A program made the translations under genes and the position numbers. A DNA stretch of 64,000 bases from JALOAD01 sp023228995 [NCBI: Candidatus Muiribacterium halophilum] (GTDB lineage Bacteria > Muiribacteriota > Muiribacteriia > Muiribacteriales): positions 89,789 through 153,788 of the forward strand of contig JALOAD010000003.1 in assembly GCA_023228995.1 (NCBI GenBank), read 5' to 3'. This document shows, piece after piece, positions 53,522-62,322 of this stretch. The notes under the pieces were generated by a model that saw only the letters and a list, made by a program, of their open reading frames with translations, was not told the origin of the DNA and did not search any database. Positions within the stretch are counted from its first letter, which is position 1, and the number at the start of each line of letters is the position of its first letter.

Positions 53522-54313
53522 ATGTCAGATAAAATCAATATATCAATACTTACAAATAATGATAAAATCTGGAATATTCTTTTATGGGAAAAAACAATAA
53601 ACAAGCTTATAAATAAATATAATATTCAAAAAATATATATTGTTCCTGATAAAATATCTGATAAATTCAAAGGTATAAAAGTTCCATTATGGTATATAAA
53701 TACTTTTGGAATTATTAATTTTTTATTAATTGGAATTTTCAGTATAAATAGAATTTTAAAAACAATTATAAAAACTGATGGTTTTTCATTTGAGAATATT
53801 TCAAAAAAACATAATATTGAAATACTTTATGTAAACTCTTTAAAAGATAATATTGTATATCAAAACCTTAAAAAAGATAAAACTAATATATTACTTATTT
53901 TAACAACTCATATAATAAACAAAAAAATTCTCAATATAAAAAATTTAAAAATAATTAATCAATTTTGCGGAGATATAAATAAAATTCAAGGTATAATGCC
54001 ATATTTTTGGAGCTATATGCAAAAAATCAAACCAAGTATTTGCTTTCATATTGTAAATTCTAAAATAAATTCAGGAAATATTGTATTAAAATTTAAATTT
54101 AATAATAAATTTAATTCAATGATTGATTTTACTAAAAAATGCTTTTATATATATCCTTTTGTTATTGATAAAGTTATTTTAAATACTCTGAATATTTCAG
54201 AAAGTAAAAAAAACAATATTATTCAAAATTACTGCTCATATCCTACAAAAAAACACTATAAAAAATTTAAAAATTTAAATGGGAAAATAATCACTTTAAA
54301 AGATCTTTTTTAA
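53522..54313 (+). CDS. Formyltransferase-fold protein with altered catalytic residues
   Basis: The 263-residue protein starts one base after the membrane protein stop, with GAGG 11 bases before its ATG. Its middle, INQFCGDINKIQG, followed by MPYFWSYM, then ICFHIVNSKINSGNIVL, keeps the layout of the formyl transferase fold (N-x-H-x-S...G, then the GxT-h-h-x-k-x-D-x-G block). The usual catalytic histidine is absent (NQFCG), and the aspartate of the D-x-G motif is asparagine (INSG). It may be a non-catalytic or altered enzyme. Its end overlaps the end of the convergent radical SAM gene by 23 bases. Fold assignment is tentative. Confidence 0.5.
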   Translation: MSDKINISILTNNDKIWNILLWEKTINKLINKYNIQKIYIVPDKISDKFKGIKVPLWYINTFGIINFLLIGIFSINRILKTIIKTDGFSFENISKKHNIEILYVNSLKDNIVYQNLKKDKTNILLILTTHIINKKILNIKNLKIINQFCGDINKIQGIMPYFWSYMQKIKPSICFHIVNSKINSGNIVLKFKFNNKFNSMIDFTKKCFYIYPFVIDKVILNTLNISESKKNNIIQNYCSYPTKKHYKKFKNLNGKIITLKDLF

Positions 54314-55661
54314 AAAAATGTTTTAAATAACTTATAGCTTCTTTTCTATAATCATGACAAAAAACTAAAAACTCCTTAAATCTTAAGCTTCCTAAATATG
54401 AAAATATATAAATAAAAAGTTGTGCAATCTCAAGACTTTTTCTTGAAAAGTTCTCGTGTTCTAAAGCATTACCAAGTTCATTATTAAAATCTATATAGTC
54501 TGAGGATATTAATTTAAGACCATATTTATTTTTTTTACACATTTTGTATAATTCAGTACCCGGATATGGACAAGCTATAGAAACAGAAATACTATTAGCT
54601 CTTAATCTTGAAGCAATCAAAGCAGTTTTTATAATAGATAAGAAGTTTTCACCAGGTAATCCAACCATAAAATTACATTCAAGTAAAATACCAGATTGTC
54701 TTATATATTTTGAAACTTTCAGAGCTTTTTTTATATCAATATCTTTTTTACACAATTCAAGTATATGCTTATCACCACTTTCAATTCCAACAATAAGTTT
54801 TTTAAATCCAGCACTTTTTAGTTTTTTGATTATATCTAAATTCAACTTATCTATTCTTGTTGAAGCAATAAATCCTTTTTTCCCATAAATTAAATTTCTC
54901 TTTTTTAATTCATCTTTTAATTTTGTGATATATTCAGAATTTAAAGTAAAAGTCTCATCGCCAAATTCAATTAAAGCCTGAGGATTTACTTTATATATAA
55001 TTTCAATTTCATCAATAACTTCATTTATTTCTCTATAAAATGGTATATTACCTAAAACTCTCATACAAAATATACATCGTTGAGGACAACCCCTAATTGC
55101 CATTATATAATACTTTGAAGCTTTGGGAAAATCTTCCCATAAAACTCTACCAATATGTTTTTTTTCACATGATAAAACTCTATTTTTAATTATTTTATTG
55201 TTTTTTTTCCATACTAAAGAATTAATATGAGAAAAATCAGATTTATTTTCTATTAAAGCATTTATAAGCATTATAAAACCAGTTTCAAACTCAGATATTC
55301 CAACAAAATCAACATTTTCATTTTTGATTATATATTCAAAATCTCCTGTTGCATGAGGTCCACCAATAATTATTTTACAAGGACAAATTTTTTTTATTTC
55401 TTTGCATAAATAAAGTACATTATCTATTTCCAATGTTTTTGCAGTAAATCCAACAATATCTGGCTTTGTATTTTTAATTTTATTTAAAAGCCAATTCTTA
55501 TCTTTTTTTAAAAATTTACAATCAATAAAACTAACATTAGTATTAGTGAATTTTTTTAAAGAACTATATAAATGAGCAAGTCCAACATGCATATATTCAG
55601 GAGAATCATGAAGAGGTTCAATTATTTTATCAACAGGAGGATTTATAAGTAATATTTTCAT
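54291..55661 (-). CDS. B12-binding-type radical SAM protein (group III)
   Basis: The 456 residues start MKILLINPPVDKIIEPLHDS, the classic opening of cobalamin-binding radical SAM enzymes, with IIIGGPHATGDFE in the N-terminal domain. The cluster cysteines are C192, C196 and C199 in RGCPQRCIFC, followed by GFKKLIVGIESGD and CPYPGTELYKMCK. I use the ATG at 55661, whose ATGA overlaps the stop of the upstream gene; an ATG 18 bases earlier is less likely. The last 23 bases overlap the convergent formyltransferase-like gene. Reaction unknown. Confidence 0.85.
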   Translation of the reverse strand: MKILLINPPVDKIIEPLHDSPEYMHVGLAHLYSSLKKFTNTNVSFIDCKFLKKDKNWLLNKIKNTKPDIVGFTAKTLEIDNVLYLCKEIKKICPCKIIIGGPHATGDFEYIIKNENVDFVGISEFETGFIMLINALIENKSDFSHINSLVWKKNNKIIKNRVLSCEKKHIGRVLWEDFPKASKYYIMAIRGCPQRCIFCMRVLGNIPFYREINEVIDEIEIIYKVNPQALIEFGDETFTLNSEYITKLKDELKKRNLIYGKKGFIASTRIDKLNLDIIKKLKSAGFKKLIVGIESGDKHILELCKKDIDIKKALKVSKYIRQSGILLECNFMVGLPGENFLSIIKTALIASRLRANSISVSIACPYPGTELYKMCKKNKYGLKLISSDYIDFNNELGNALEHENFSRKSLEIAQLFIYIFSYLGSLRFKEFLVFCHDYRKEAISYLKHFFKKDLLK

Positions 55662-57160
55662 TTGAATTTGTAAAACCATTTAAAATTAAATATTTCAGTT
55701 AAATATTTTTTTAATATAACTTCACCCCTAGGTTCTCCACCTGTTAAAGTTGCAATAATAGATGGTAATATTTTTGTAAATATTCTATTAACAGGCAAAA
55801 TTTTATATAAACCTGTATTTACAAGGAAATTAGTTATATTTTTACCTGTATATGGAAGCCAACCAAATAAAAATCTAAGTCTTTCAAGTTCATTAGCATC
55901 TTTTAGAGAAACAGAACCTGTTGTTTCATCAGTTTCTCCAAGACCTCTCCTCATATTATCAATATCTTTTAAACTTACTTTCCCTTTATCAAGACTAATT
56001 TTTTCAATTTCAGTACTTGGATAATTTGTAATAAAAAATAAAAGAATTCTATTTGGACAATATTTTGCATAAAGTTTGACCGCATCAAGATGAAATTCAA
56101 TATTATCATCCGGTAATCCTGCAATATGATCAATATTATATTTAACCTTTGCTTTATGAAGATTATAAAGAGCTTTTGTAATTTCTTTATTTGTTTCATT
56201 TCTATTTAAATATTTTTTTCTAACCTTTTCATTTAAAGTTTGAATTCCAATCTCAACCTGAATACATCCAGCATCTTTTAGACTTTTTATTACTTTATAA
56301 TCCTGACAATGTGATGGATGCATTACACAAACAAATGGTAAATTAATTTGTTTTTTATACTTAGAAATAAATTCCCAATGCCATTTTGGAGAAAGATAAA
56401 AAATATCATCTTCAAACATAATAGATTTTATATTAAATTTTTTTTTAGCATGTTTTAATTCAGCAATAACATTATCAACACTTCTTCTTCTAACTCTCTG
56501 CTCATTAGGATAAAGTTCTCCATACCAAAAATTATTTATGCAATAAGAACAATTATAAGGACATCCTCTTGTTGTAAAAATTGTATATGTTGTAGCAACA
56601 TAATCTTTTTTATCATAAAAAAGAGCTTTATCTGGGAATGGAAGCTTATCAAGATCAAATACAAATTCACAAACACTGTTTTTTTGTATTATATTATTTT
56701 TTTTATATGCAATTCCTTTTGGAATTTTATTTTTTTTATCTTTAATATAATTTATTAATTCAACAATAGAAATTTCTCCTTCACCAATTGCAACATAATC
56801 CACAAAAGAATTATTTAAAACTTCGTCACTTGCAGAAGATGAATGTATTCCGCCAAAAATTATTGGTATATCTGGACAATATTTTTTTAATTTCTGAGCA
56901 ATTCTTGAAAAATAAACATAATAATCAGTGGTTATATTAAAGCAAATACATAAAACATCAGAAAAATCATATTCTCTAATTATTTTATTTTCAATAGAAA
57001 AGAGTTTAGCTAAAAAATCAATATCAAGCATTGAATCTTCAAAAAGCATTGGAAAAAACATAAGATCTGTATTGAAATTATTTTTTTTCAATATTGAAGA
57101 TAAATACTCAATACCAATATTTTCATAAGCTGAATAAACAAACAGAACCTTATTTTTCAT
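55658..57160 (-). CDS. B12-binding-type radical SAM protein (group I)
   Basis: The 500-residue protein starts VLFVYSAYENIGIEYLSSIL, has IFGGIHSSSASDE and IGEGE in the N-terminal domain, then LDKLPFPDKALFY and the cluster cysteines C200, C204 and C207 in RGCPYNCSYC, MFEDDIF, and IQVEIGIQTLNEKVR. The C-terminus ends GEVILKKYLTEIFNF. It belongs with 49584, 57889, 59381 and 60859. AAGGA lies eight bases before the ATG. It is coupled by an ATGA overlap to the group III gene that follows. Substrate unknown. Confidence 0.86.
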   Translation of the reverse strand: MKNKVLFVYSAYENIGIEYLSSILKKNNFNTDLMFFPMLFEDSMLDIDFLAKLFSIENKIIREYDFSDVLCICFNITTDYYVYFSRIAQKLKKYCPDIPIIFGGIHSSSASDEVLNNSFVDYVAIGEGEISIVELINYIKDKKNKIPKGIAYKKNNIIQKNSVCEFVFDLDKLPFPDKALFYDKKDYVATTYTIFTTRGCPYNCSYCINNFWYGELYPNEQRVRRRSVDNVIAELKHAKKKFNIKSIMFEDDIFYLSPKWHWEFISKYKKQINLPFVCVMHPSHCQDYKVIKSLKDAGCIQVEIGIQTLNEKVRKKYLNRNETNKEITKALYNLHKAKVKYNIDHIAGLPDDNIEFHLDAVKLYAKYCPNRILLFFITNYPSTEIEKISLDKGKVSLKDIDNMRRGLGETDETTGSVSLKDANELERLRFLFGWLPYTGKNITNFLVNTGLYKILPVNRIFTKILPSIIATLTGGEPRGEVILKKYLTEIFNFKWFYKFK

Positions 57161-57888
57161 AGAATTATTCCTTTATTTAAATATTACAAACCCAAGTATA
57201 TAAAGTCAATTAAAAAAAATAACATTCCTCAACACTCTTTAACCCTTAACCTTATAAACTCTTAATTGAGTCCTCTGATTAAATAAACAAAAATCAATAT
57301 AATTTCATCTCAAATTAAATTTGATATAAAAATCTGTCATCCCGGTATGCTTCTGAGAAAATGTCATCCCGGCATGATTCTGAGCCGGGATCTCACTTTT
57401 GATTTTTTTATATTTAAATACGATTCAAAACAATTGATATCTTGGTACCTCTTGAAAATTTACTTCCTGTAAATTTTCTCCTTACATGTTCAGCTTTAAA
57501 TTACCTCCATGTAATTTCCTTAAGATTTTCTAATGTATGTTAGTTATTTATGATTTTATTCTTTTTTACTTTGAATTTTTTTTTGTATACTTATTGAAAA
57601 TCTTAAGACAGCTTCCATAATTACGCTCGATATCAATTTTTTGAATCTATTATGTAAAATCTAAGTCAAAAAATAGAATTTAATCATCTTTTGATTGAAA
57701 AACAAAATCTTTTGTATAATAAAATCAAAGAAATTTAATTGAACCCTCGGATACCATAATGCTTTTGATTTTAACTACTTAACCTTATAAACTCTTAACT
57801 CTCTTAACCCTATAAACTAAACTTCAATTAGCTTTTATTAAAATATGGTGTTAAAATATTTCTTAAATAAAATAAATGGAGTTTTATC
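57161..57888. other. Intergenic repeats between divergent radical SAM genes
   Basis: The 728 bases contain TTAACCCTTAACCTTATAAA-type runs (about 57237 and 57776), the inverted AATTGAGTCNTCTGATTAAA module (about 57264-57303), two ATCCCGG units (57336-57393, T tract to the right), element C (57422-57647), and the start region of the gene at 57889. No gene is supported. Confidence 0.75.
57422..57647 (-). mobile_element. 226-bp MITE-like element C, copy 2
   Basis: The inverted copy of 47680-47905, the same length, with terminal repeats GATTCAAAACAATTGATATC and TATCAATTTTTTGAATC. Between the copies there are scattered substitutions and single-base changes. No coding capacity. Confidence 0.75.
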
Positions 57889-59376
57889 TTGAAAGTTACC
57901 TTTGTATATGGTGGTTTTGAAAGTCTTGGAGTTGAATCTCTTTCTGCCTGTCTTAAACAAGCAGGACACAAAACAAATCTTATTTATTCGCCAAAACTCT
58001 TTAATGATACAATGTCTGAAATTTCAATAATTGCAAAATTATTTGAACATAAAAATTATATAATAAAAAAAGTAATCGGAGATAAACCAGATATAGTTGC
58101 ATTTTCAGCAGTAACTGATGACTTTTTATGGTGTATTGATATTGCTAAAAAAATAAAAAAATTAAAACCTTCAATAATAATACTTTTTGGCGGAATTCAT
58201 ATAACCAGTGTTCCAGATATAGTAATAAAACATAAATTTATTGATATTTTATGTATTGGTGAAGGAGAACAAGCTATAGTTGAATTATGCAATAAATTAA
58301 AACAAAAAAAAGATATTTATCAAATTCAAAATCTTTGGGTTAGAGATTTTAAAAATAATAAATTAATTCATAAAAATCCATTAAGACCTTTAATCTATGA
58401 TCTTGATGTACTTCCATTCTCAGACAAAGATTTATTTTATAAAAAAGCTCCTTATAATGAAGAACATTATACAATAATGGCAACTCGGGGTTGTACACTT
58501 AATTGTCCTTTTTGTCATCATAATGTTGAAAGAAAAGCTTATAAAGGTCATAAATACGGAATGCGAACAAGAAGTCCCGAAAATATTATTAAAGAACTTA
58601 CAATCGCAAGGAAAAAATATAAATTCAAATATATACTTTTTGAAGATGATCTTTTTTTACATGATAAAGAATGGATTAGAAAATTCACAAAACTTTATAT
58701 AAAATCCAAAATAAATACTCCTTGGTTTTGTGTAGCACATGTTCATAATATCGATGATGATGTAGCTGAATGGTTGAATCTTTCAGGTTGCAAATATATT
58801 GAAATAGGAATACAGACATTATCTTCTCAATCCCGAGAAAGTCTTAATAGACCTGAAGAAACTAAACATATTCTATCTGCTTTAAAATGCCTTAAAAAAC
58901 ATACTATTGCATTTAATTGCGATCATATTGCTGGTATTTTTGGAGAAACCGAACAATCTATGCTAAATGCTGCAAAATATTATAATGAAATAAGGCCAAA
59001 TCGAATATATTTACTTTTTTTAACTTTATACCCTAATACTGATATTGCTCAGGAAGCTCTAAAAAAAGGTTATGCTACTTTAAAAGATGTTAAAGATAAA
59101 ATATATGGTAGAGGTGGAACTACAACTACAAACGGAAGTGTTCACGATCCTATGTTTGATTATTACAGATTTCTTTTTGGTTATTTACCAATTCTTCCTA
59201 AAAACTTTGTTGATTTTTTAATTAAAACTAAACTTTTTAAAAAACTTCCAAAATGGATTTTTATAGCATCGGTTATTCCTGAAACTTTAAGTGCTTTATT
59301 TTCTAAAAAATATGATTTTAGAGGACCTGTAATAATAAAAAAATACTTCTATCATATAATCCGTGGGGGATTCTAA
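57889..59376 (+). CDS. B12-binding-type radical SAM protein (group I)
   Basis: The 495-residue protein starts VTFVYGGFESLGVESLSACL, with LFGGIHITSVPD and IGEGEQAIVEL, then LPFSDKDLFYKKAPY, the cluster cysteines C202, C206 and C209 in RGCTLNCPFC, FEDDLF and YIEIGIQTLSSQSR. The C-terminus is RGPVIIKKYF...IIRGGF. The start is a TTG at 57889 with GGAG seven bases before it. It opens a four-gene plus-strand operon. The last codons (RGGF) contain the CGTGGGGG that serves as ribosome binding site for the next gene. Substrate unknown. Confidence 0.86.
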   Translation: MKVTFVYGGFESLGVESLSACLKQAGHKTNLIYSPKLFNDTMSEISIIAKLFEHKNYIIKKVIGDKPDIVAFSAVTDDFLWCIDIAKKIKKLKPSIIILFGGIHITSVPDIVIKHKFIDILCIGEGEQAIVELCNKLKQKKDIYQIQNLWVRDFKNNKLIHKNPLRPLIYDLDVLPFSDKDLFYKKAPYNEEHYTIMATRGCTLNCPFCHHNVERKAYKGHKYGMRTRSPENIIKELTIARKKYKFKYILFEDDLFLHDKEWIRKFTKLYIKSKINTPWFCVAHVHNIDDDVAEWLNLSGCKYIEIGIQTLSSQSRESLNRPEETKHILSALKCLKKHTIAFNCDHIAGIFGETEQSMLNAAKYYNEIRPNRIYLLFLTLYPNTDIAQEALKKGYATLKDVKDKIYGRGGTTTTNGSVHDPMFDYYRFLFGYLPILPKNFVDFLIKTKLFKKLPKWIFIASVIPETLSALFSKKYDFRGPVIIKKYFYHIIRGGF

Positions 59377-59380
59377 TAAA

Positions 59381-60859
59381 TTGAAAATTGTTTTTGTATA
59401 TAGAGCTTATGAATCAATTGGTATAGAAATACTTTCTGCTGTACTTAAAAAAAATAATATTAATACAGAACTTGTATATACACCTTCTTTATTTAAAGAT
59501 GCTCTTGTTGATAATAGAATTCTTTATAATTTTTTTTATAATGAAAAAAGAATTATAAAACAAATCTTAGCAAAAAAACCAGATATTGTAGGTTTTTCAT
59601 CATTAACAGATACATATAGACTTGATTTATCTATTGCAGAAAAATTAAAAAAAATATCTCCTAATATTAAAATTATATTTGGAGGAATTCATCCTACAGT
59701 TTTACCTGAAAAAGTTCTTAGAACTAATTTTGTTGATTATATATGTATTGGTGAGGGTGAACAAGCTTTTGTTGAATTAATAAAAGATATTGAAAAAAAG
59801 AATTTTTATACAAATGCTAAAAATATTTGTTATTTAAAAAATAATAAATTTATAAAAAATCCTATTAGGCCACTTATTGAAAATATTGATAAATTACCAT
59901 TTCCTGATAAAGAACTTTTTTATAATAAAGCTCCATATTTTAGTAATTATTATACAATAATGACTAGTCGAGGTTGTCCATATAACTGTTATTTTTGCAA
60001 TAATAATGTATATAGAGAAATCTATAATACAAATAAACTTCTTAGAAGACGAAGTGCTGAAAATGTCATAGAAGAACTTGAACAAGGTTTAAAAAAATAT
60101 AATTTTAAATATGTTATTTTTGAAGATGATGCTTTTGTATCACAAAAAGATTGGACTATAAAATTTTTAACTTTATACTCTCAAAAAATAAAAAAACCAT
60201 TCCAATGTCTTATAAATCCGAGAAATATTGATGATAAAATTGCTTTTTTATTAAATAAAGCTGATTGTCTTAATGTTGAAATTGGCATTCAATCTATGGA
60301 AGAATCAATTAGAAAAGACTTTTTAAATAGAACTGAAAATATTAAAGAAATTTATAAATGTATAAAATCATTAAATAAATACAATGTACCTTTTAATATT
60401 GACCATATTGGTGGAATACCTGGTGAAAAAAAAACAAATATAATAAAAAGTTTTGCTGAATATCTAAAATGGAAACCAAATAGAATTACATATTTTTATC
60501 TTACTTATTATCCAGGAACAAAAGTTGCAAAACTTGCACAAAAAATAGGTATTTTATCAAAAAATGAAATCAATAAAATTGAAAATGGATATGGTTATTC
60601 TTTTGAACATGGTGGAAATGTAAACAATAAAGATTTGAAATTTCATGACAAAATTAGAACTATTGGGGATTGGGGTGTATTTTTTCCTAAAGTATTCCGT
60701 AAAATCCTTTTTAATAAAAAATTATTTAATAAAATTCCACCAGGACATTTCACTGGAAGAATAATTCCAGCTGTATTAAAGACTTTATCAGGAAATGAAA
60801 TTCGCGGAGTTTATATTTTAAAAAAATATATATACCATCTATTTAGAGGTGGTTTTTAA
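59381..60859 (+). CDS. B12-binding-type radical SAM protein (group I)
   Basis: The 492-residue protein starts KIVFVYRAYESIGIEILSAV, has FGGIHPTVLPEKV and IGEGEQAFVEL, LPFPDKELFYNKAPY, the cluster cysteines C199, C203 and C206 in RGCPYNCYFC, FEDDAF and LNVEIGIQSMEES, and ends IRGVYILKKYIYHLFRGGF. By analogy with the gene before it I use the TTG at 59381, with a GGGGGA box in the previous gene's end 11 bases upstream; a GTG at 59363 would start inside that box. The stop overlaps the next ATG by one base. Substrate unknown. Confidence 0.84.
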   Translation: MKIVFVYRAYESIGIEILSAVLKKNNINTELVYTPSLFKDALVDNRILYNFFYNEKRIIKQILAKKPDIVGFSSLTDTYRLDLSIAEKLKKISPNIKIIFGGIHPTVLPEKVLRTNFVDYICIGEGEQAFVELIKDIEKKNFYTNAKNICYLKNNKFIKNPIRPLIENIDKLPFPDKELFYNKAPYFSNYYTIMTSRGCPYNCYFCNNNVYREIYNTNKLLRRRSAENVIEELEQGLKKYNFKYVIFEDDAFVSQKDWTIKFLTLYSQKIKKPFQCLINPRNIDDKIAFLLNKADCLNVEIGIQSMEESIRKDFLNRTENIKEIYKCIKSLNKYNVPFNIDHIGGIPGEKKTNIIKSFAEYLKWKPNRITYFYLTYYPGTKVAKLAQKIGILSKNEINKIENGYGYSFEHGGNVNNKDLKFHDKIRTIGDWGVFFPKVFRKILFNKKLFNKIPPGHFTGRIIPAVLKTLSGNEIRGVYILKKYIYHLFRGGF

Positions 60860-62322
60860 TGAAAATTGCATTAATTTGTAGAGTTTTTGAAAATTATGCT
60901 TTTGAAATATTCTCAACAATATTAAAAAAAAAAGGTCATTGTGTAGAATTATTCTATGATCATGGATTATTTGATGATTATTCAATTACATCCAAAATTC
61001 CAGCTAAATTTTTATCAGAAAACAATAAATTTATTAAAGATATAGTAAATTATTCTCCAGATTATATTTTATTTTCAATTTTTACAGATAATTTAAAATG
61101 GAGTTTAAACTTAAGCGAAAAATTAAAAAAATACATTAAAAATAGTAAAATTATCTTTGGCGGACCACATATAACAATAATTAAAGATGAAATAATTAAA
61201 AAATTCAATTTTATAGATTATGCTGTTTGTGGAGCAGGTGAACATGCAATAAATGATATTGCTTGTAATAATTTAAATGAAAACACTATAGGTCTTATTT
61301 ATAGAAAAAACAATAAAGTAATATCAAATAATTGGAATGTAATAATTTCGCAAAATTATTTGAATTTAATACCAGATAAAACTCTTTTCACTAATAAAAT
61401 GCCGTTTTTAAAAAAATATTATTCAACATTCTCAGGATTTGGCTGTCCCTTTGCATGTTCTTTTTGCATTCATAGCACTTTAAAAAAGTATAAAAATTAT
61501 TCATACTCTAAAAAAAATATAAATTCTTTAATAGATGAATTAAAAATTGCCAAAAAAAATGGCTGTGAAAAAGTAATATTCCACGATGATGTTTTTACAA
61601 TTAATAAAATATGGTTAATTGAGTTTTTAAAAAAATATAAACAAATTATAAACCTTCCATTTATTTGTATATCCCATCCTTTATTTATAGATGATGAAAT
61701 TGCTTATAATTTAAAATCATCAAATTGTGTTAATATTGAAATTGGAACACAGATAATGGATAATAAATTAAAAAAAACAATGCTTAATAGAAATGAAACT
61801 AATAAACAAGTAATGAAAAGTCTTTTAATTCTAAAAAAACATAATATATCTGTAACTATTGACCATATTTTTGGAATTCCTGAAGAAACAATTGAAAATC
61901 ATTTAAAATCACTCCGATTATATAAAAAAGCAAATATATCAAGAGTAATATTATCTTATCTTACAGCTTATCCAGGTATATCTATAAATAAAATTTTATT
62001 AAATAAAAACTTAATATCAAAAAAAGACCTTAATAAAATAAAAAACGGAAATGTTCAAAATTTTATGAATTATGGGAGTTTAAAAGTTAATAAAAATATA
62101 ATGAAAACAGAATTTTTATTTGAATGGCTTCCTTTTATATCAATTAATTTATTAAATACAATTATAAATAAGAAATTATATAAATATTTACCAGTAAATA
62201 AAATTTTATCAAAATATATACCATTTTTTTTAAAAACATTTTCTCAAAATGAATTTAATCTTGAAATATTCATAAAAAGATATTTGTTTTTCATTAAGAA
62301 AAGATTGGGAATTAAATTATGA
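60859..62322 (+). CDS. B12-binding-type radical SAM protein (group I, diverged)
   Basis: The 487-residue protein starts MKIALICRVFENYAFEIFST, has FGGPHITIIKDE and GAGEHAIND, then the cluster cysteines C196, C200 and C203 in FGCPFACSFC, FHDDVF and VNIEIGTQIMDN. It is the most diverged group I member: the RGC before the cluster loop is FGC, and the KKYxYxxxRGGF end is replaced by IKRYLFFIKKRLGIKL. The start (TAATG overlap with the previous stop) has GAGGTGG within that gene's end. It overlaps the next gene by four bases. Substrate unknown. Confidence 0.82.
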   Translation: MKIALICRVFENYAFEIFSTILKKKGHCVELFYDHGLFDDYSITSKIPAKFLSENNKFIKDIVNYSPDYILFSIFTDNLKWSLNLSEKLKKYIKNSKIIFGGPHITIIKDEIIKKFNFIDYAVCGAGEHAINDIACNNLNENTIGLIYRKNNKVISNNWNVIISQNYLNLIPDKTLFTNKMPFLKKYYSTFSGFGCPFACSFCIHSTLKKYKNYSYSKKNINSLIDELKIAKKNGCEKVIFHDDVFTINKIWLIEFLKKYKQIINLPFICISHPLFIDDEIAYNLKSSNCVNIEIGTQIMDNKLKKTMLNRNETNKQVMKSLLILKKHNISVTIDHIFGIPEETIENHLKSLRLYKKANISRVILSYLTAYPGISINKILLNKNLISKKDLNKIKNGNVQNFMNYGSLKVNKNIMKTEFLFEWLPFISINLLNTIINKKLYKYLPVNKILSKYIPFFLKTFSQNEFNLEIFIKRYLFFIKKRLGIKL

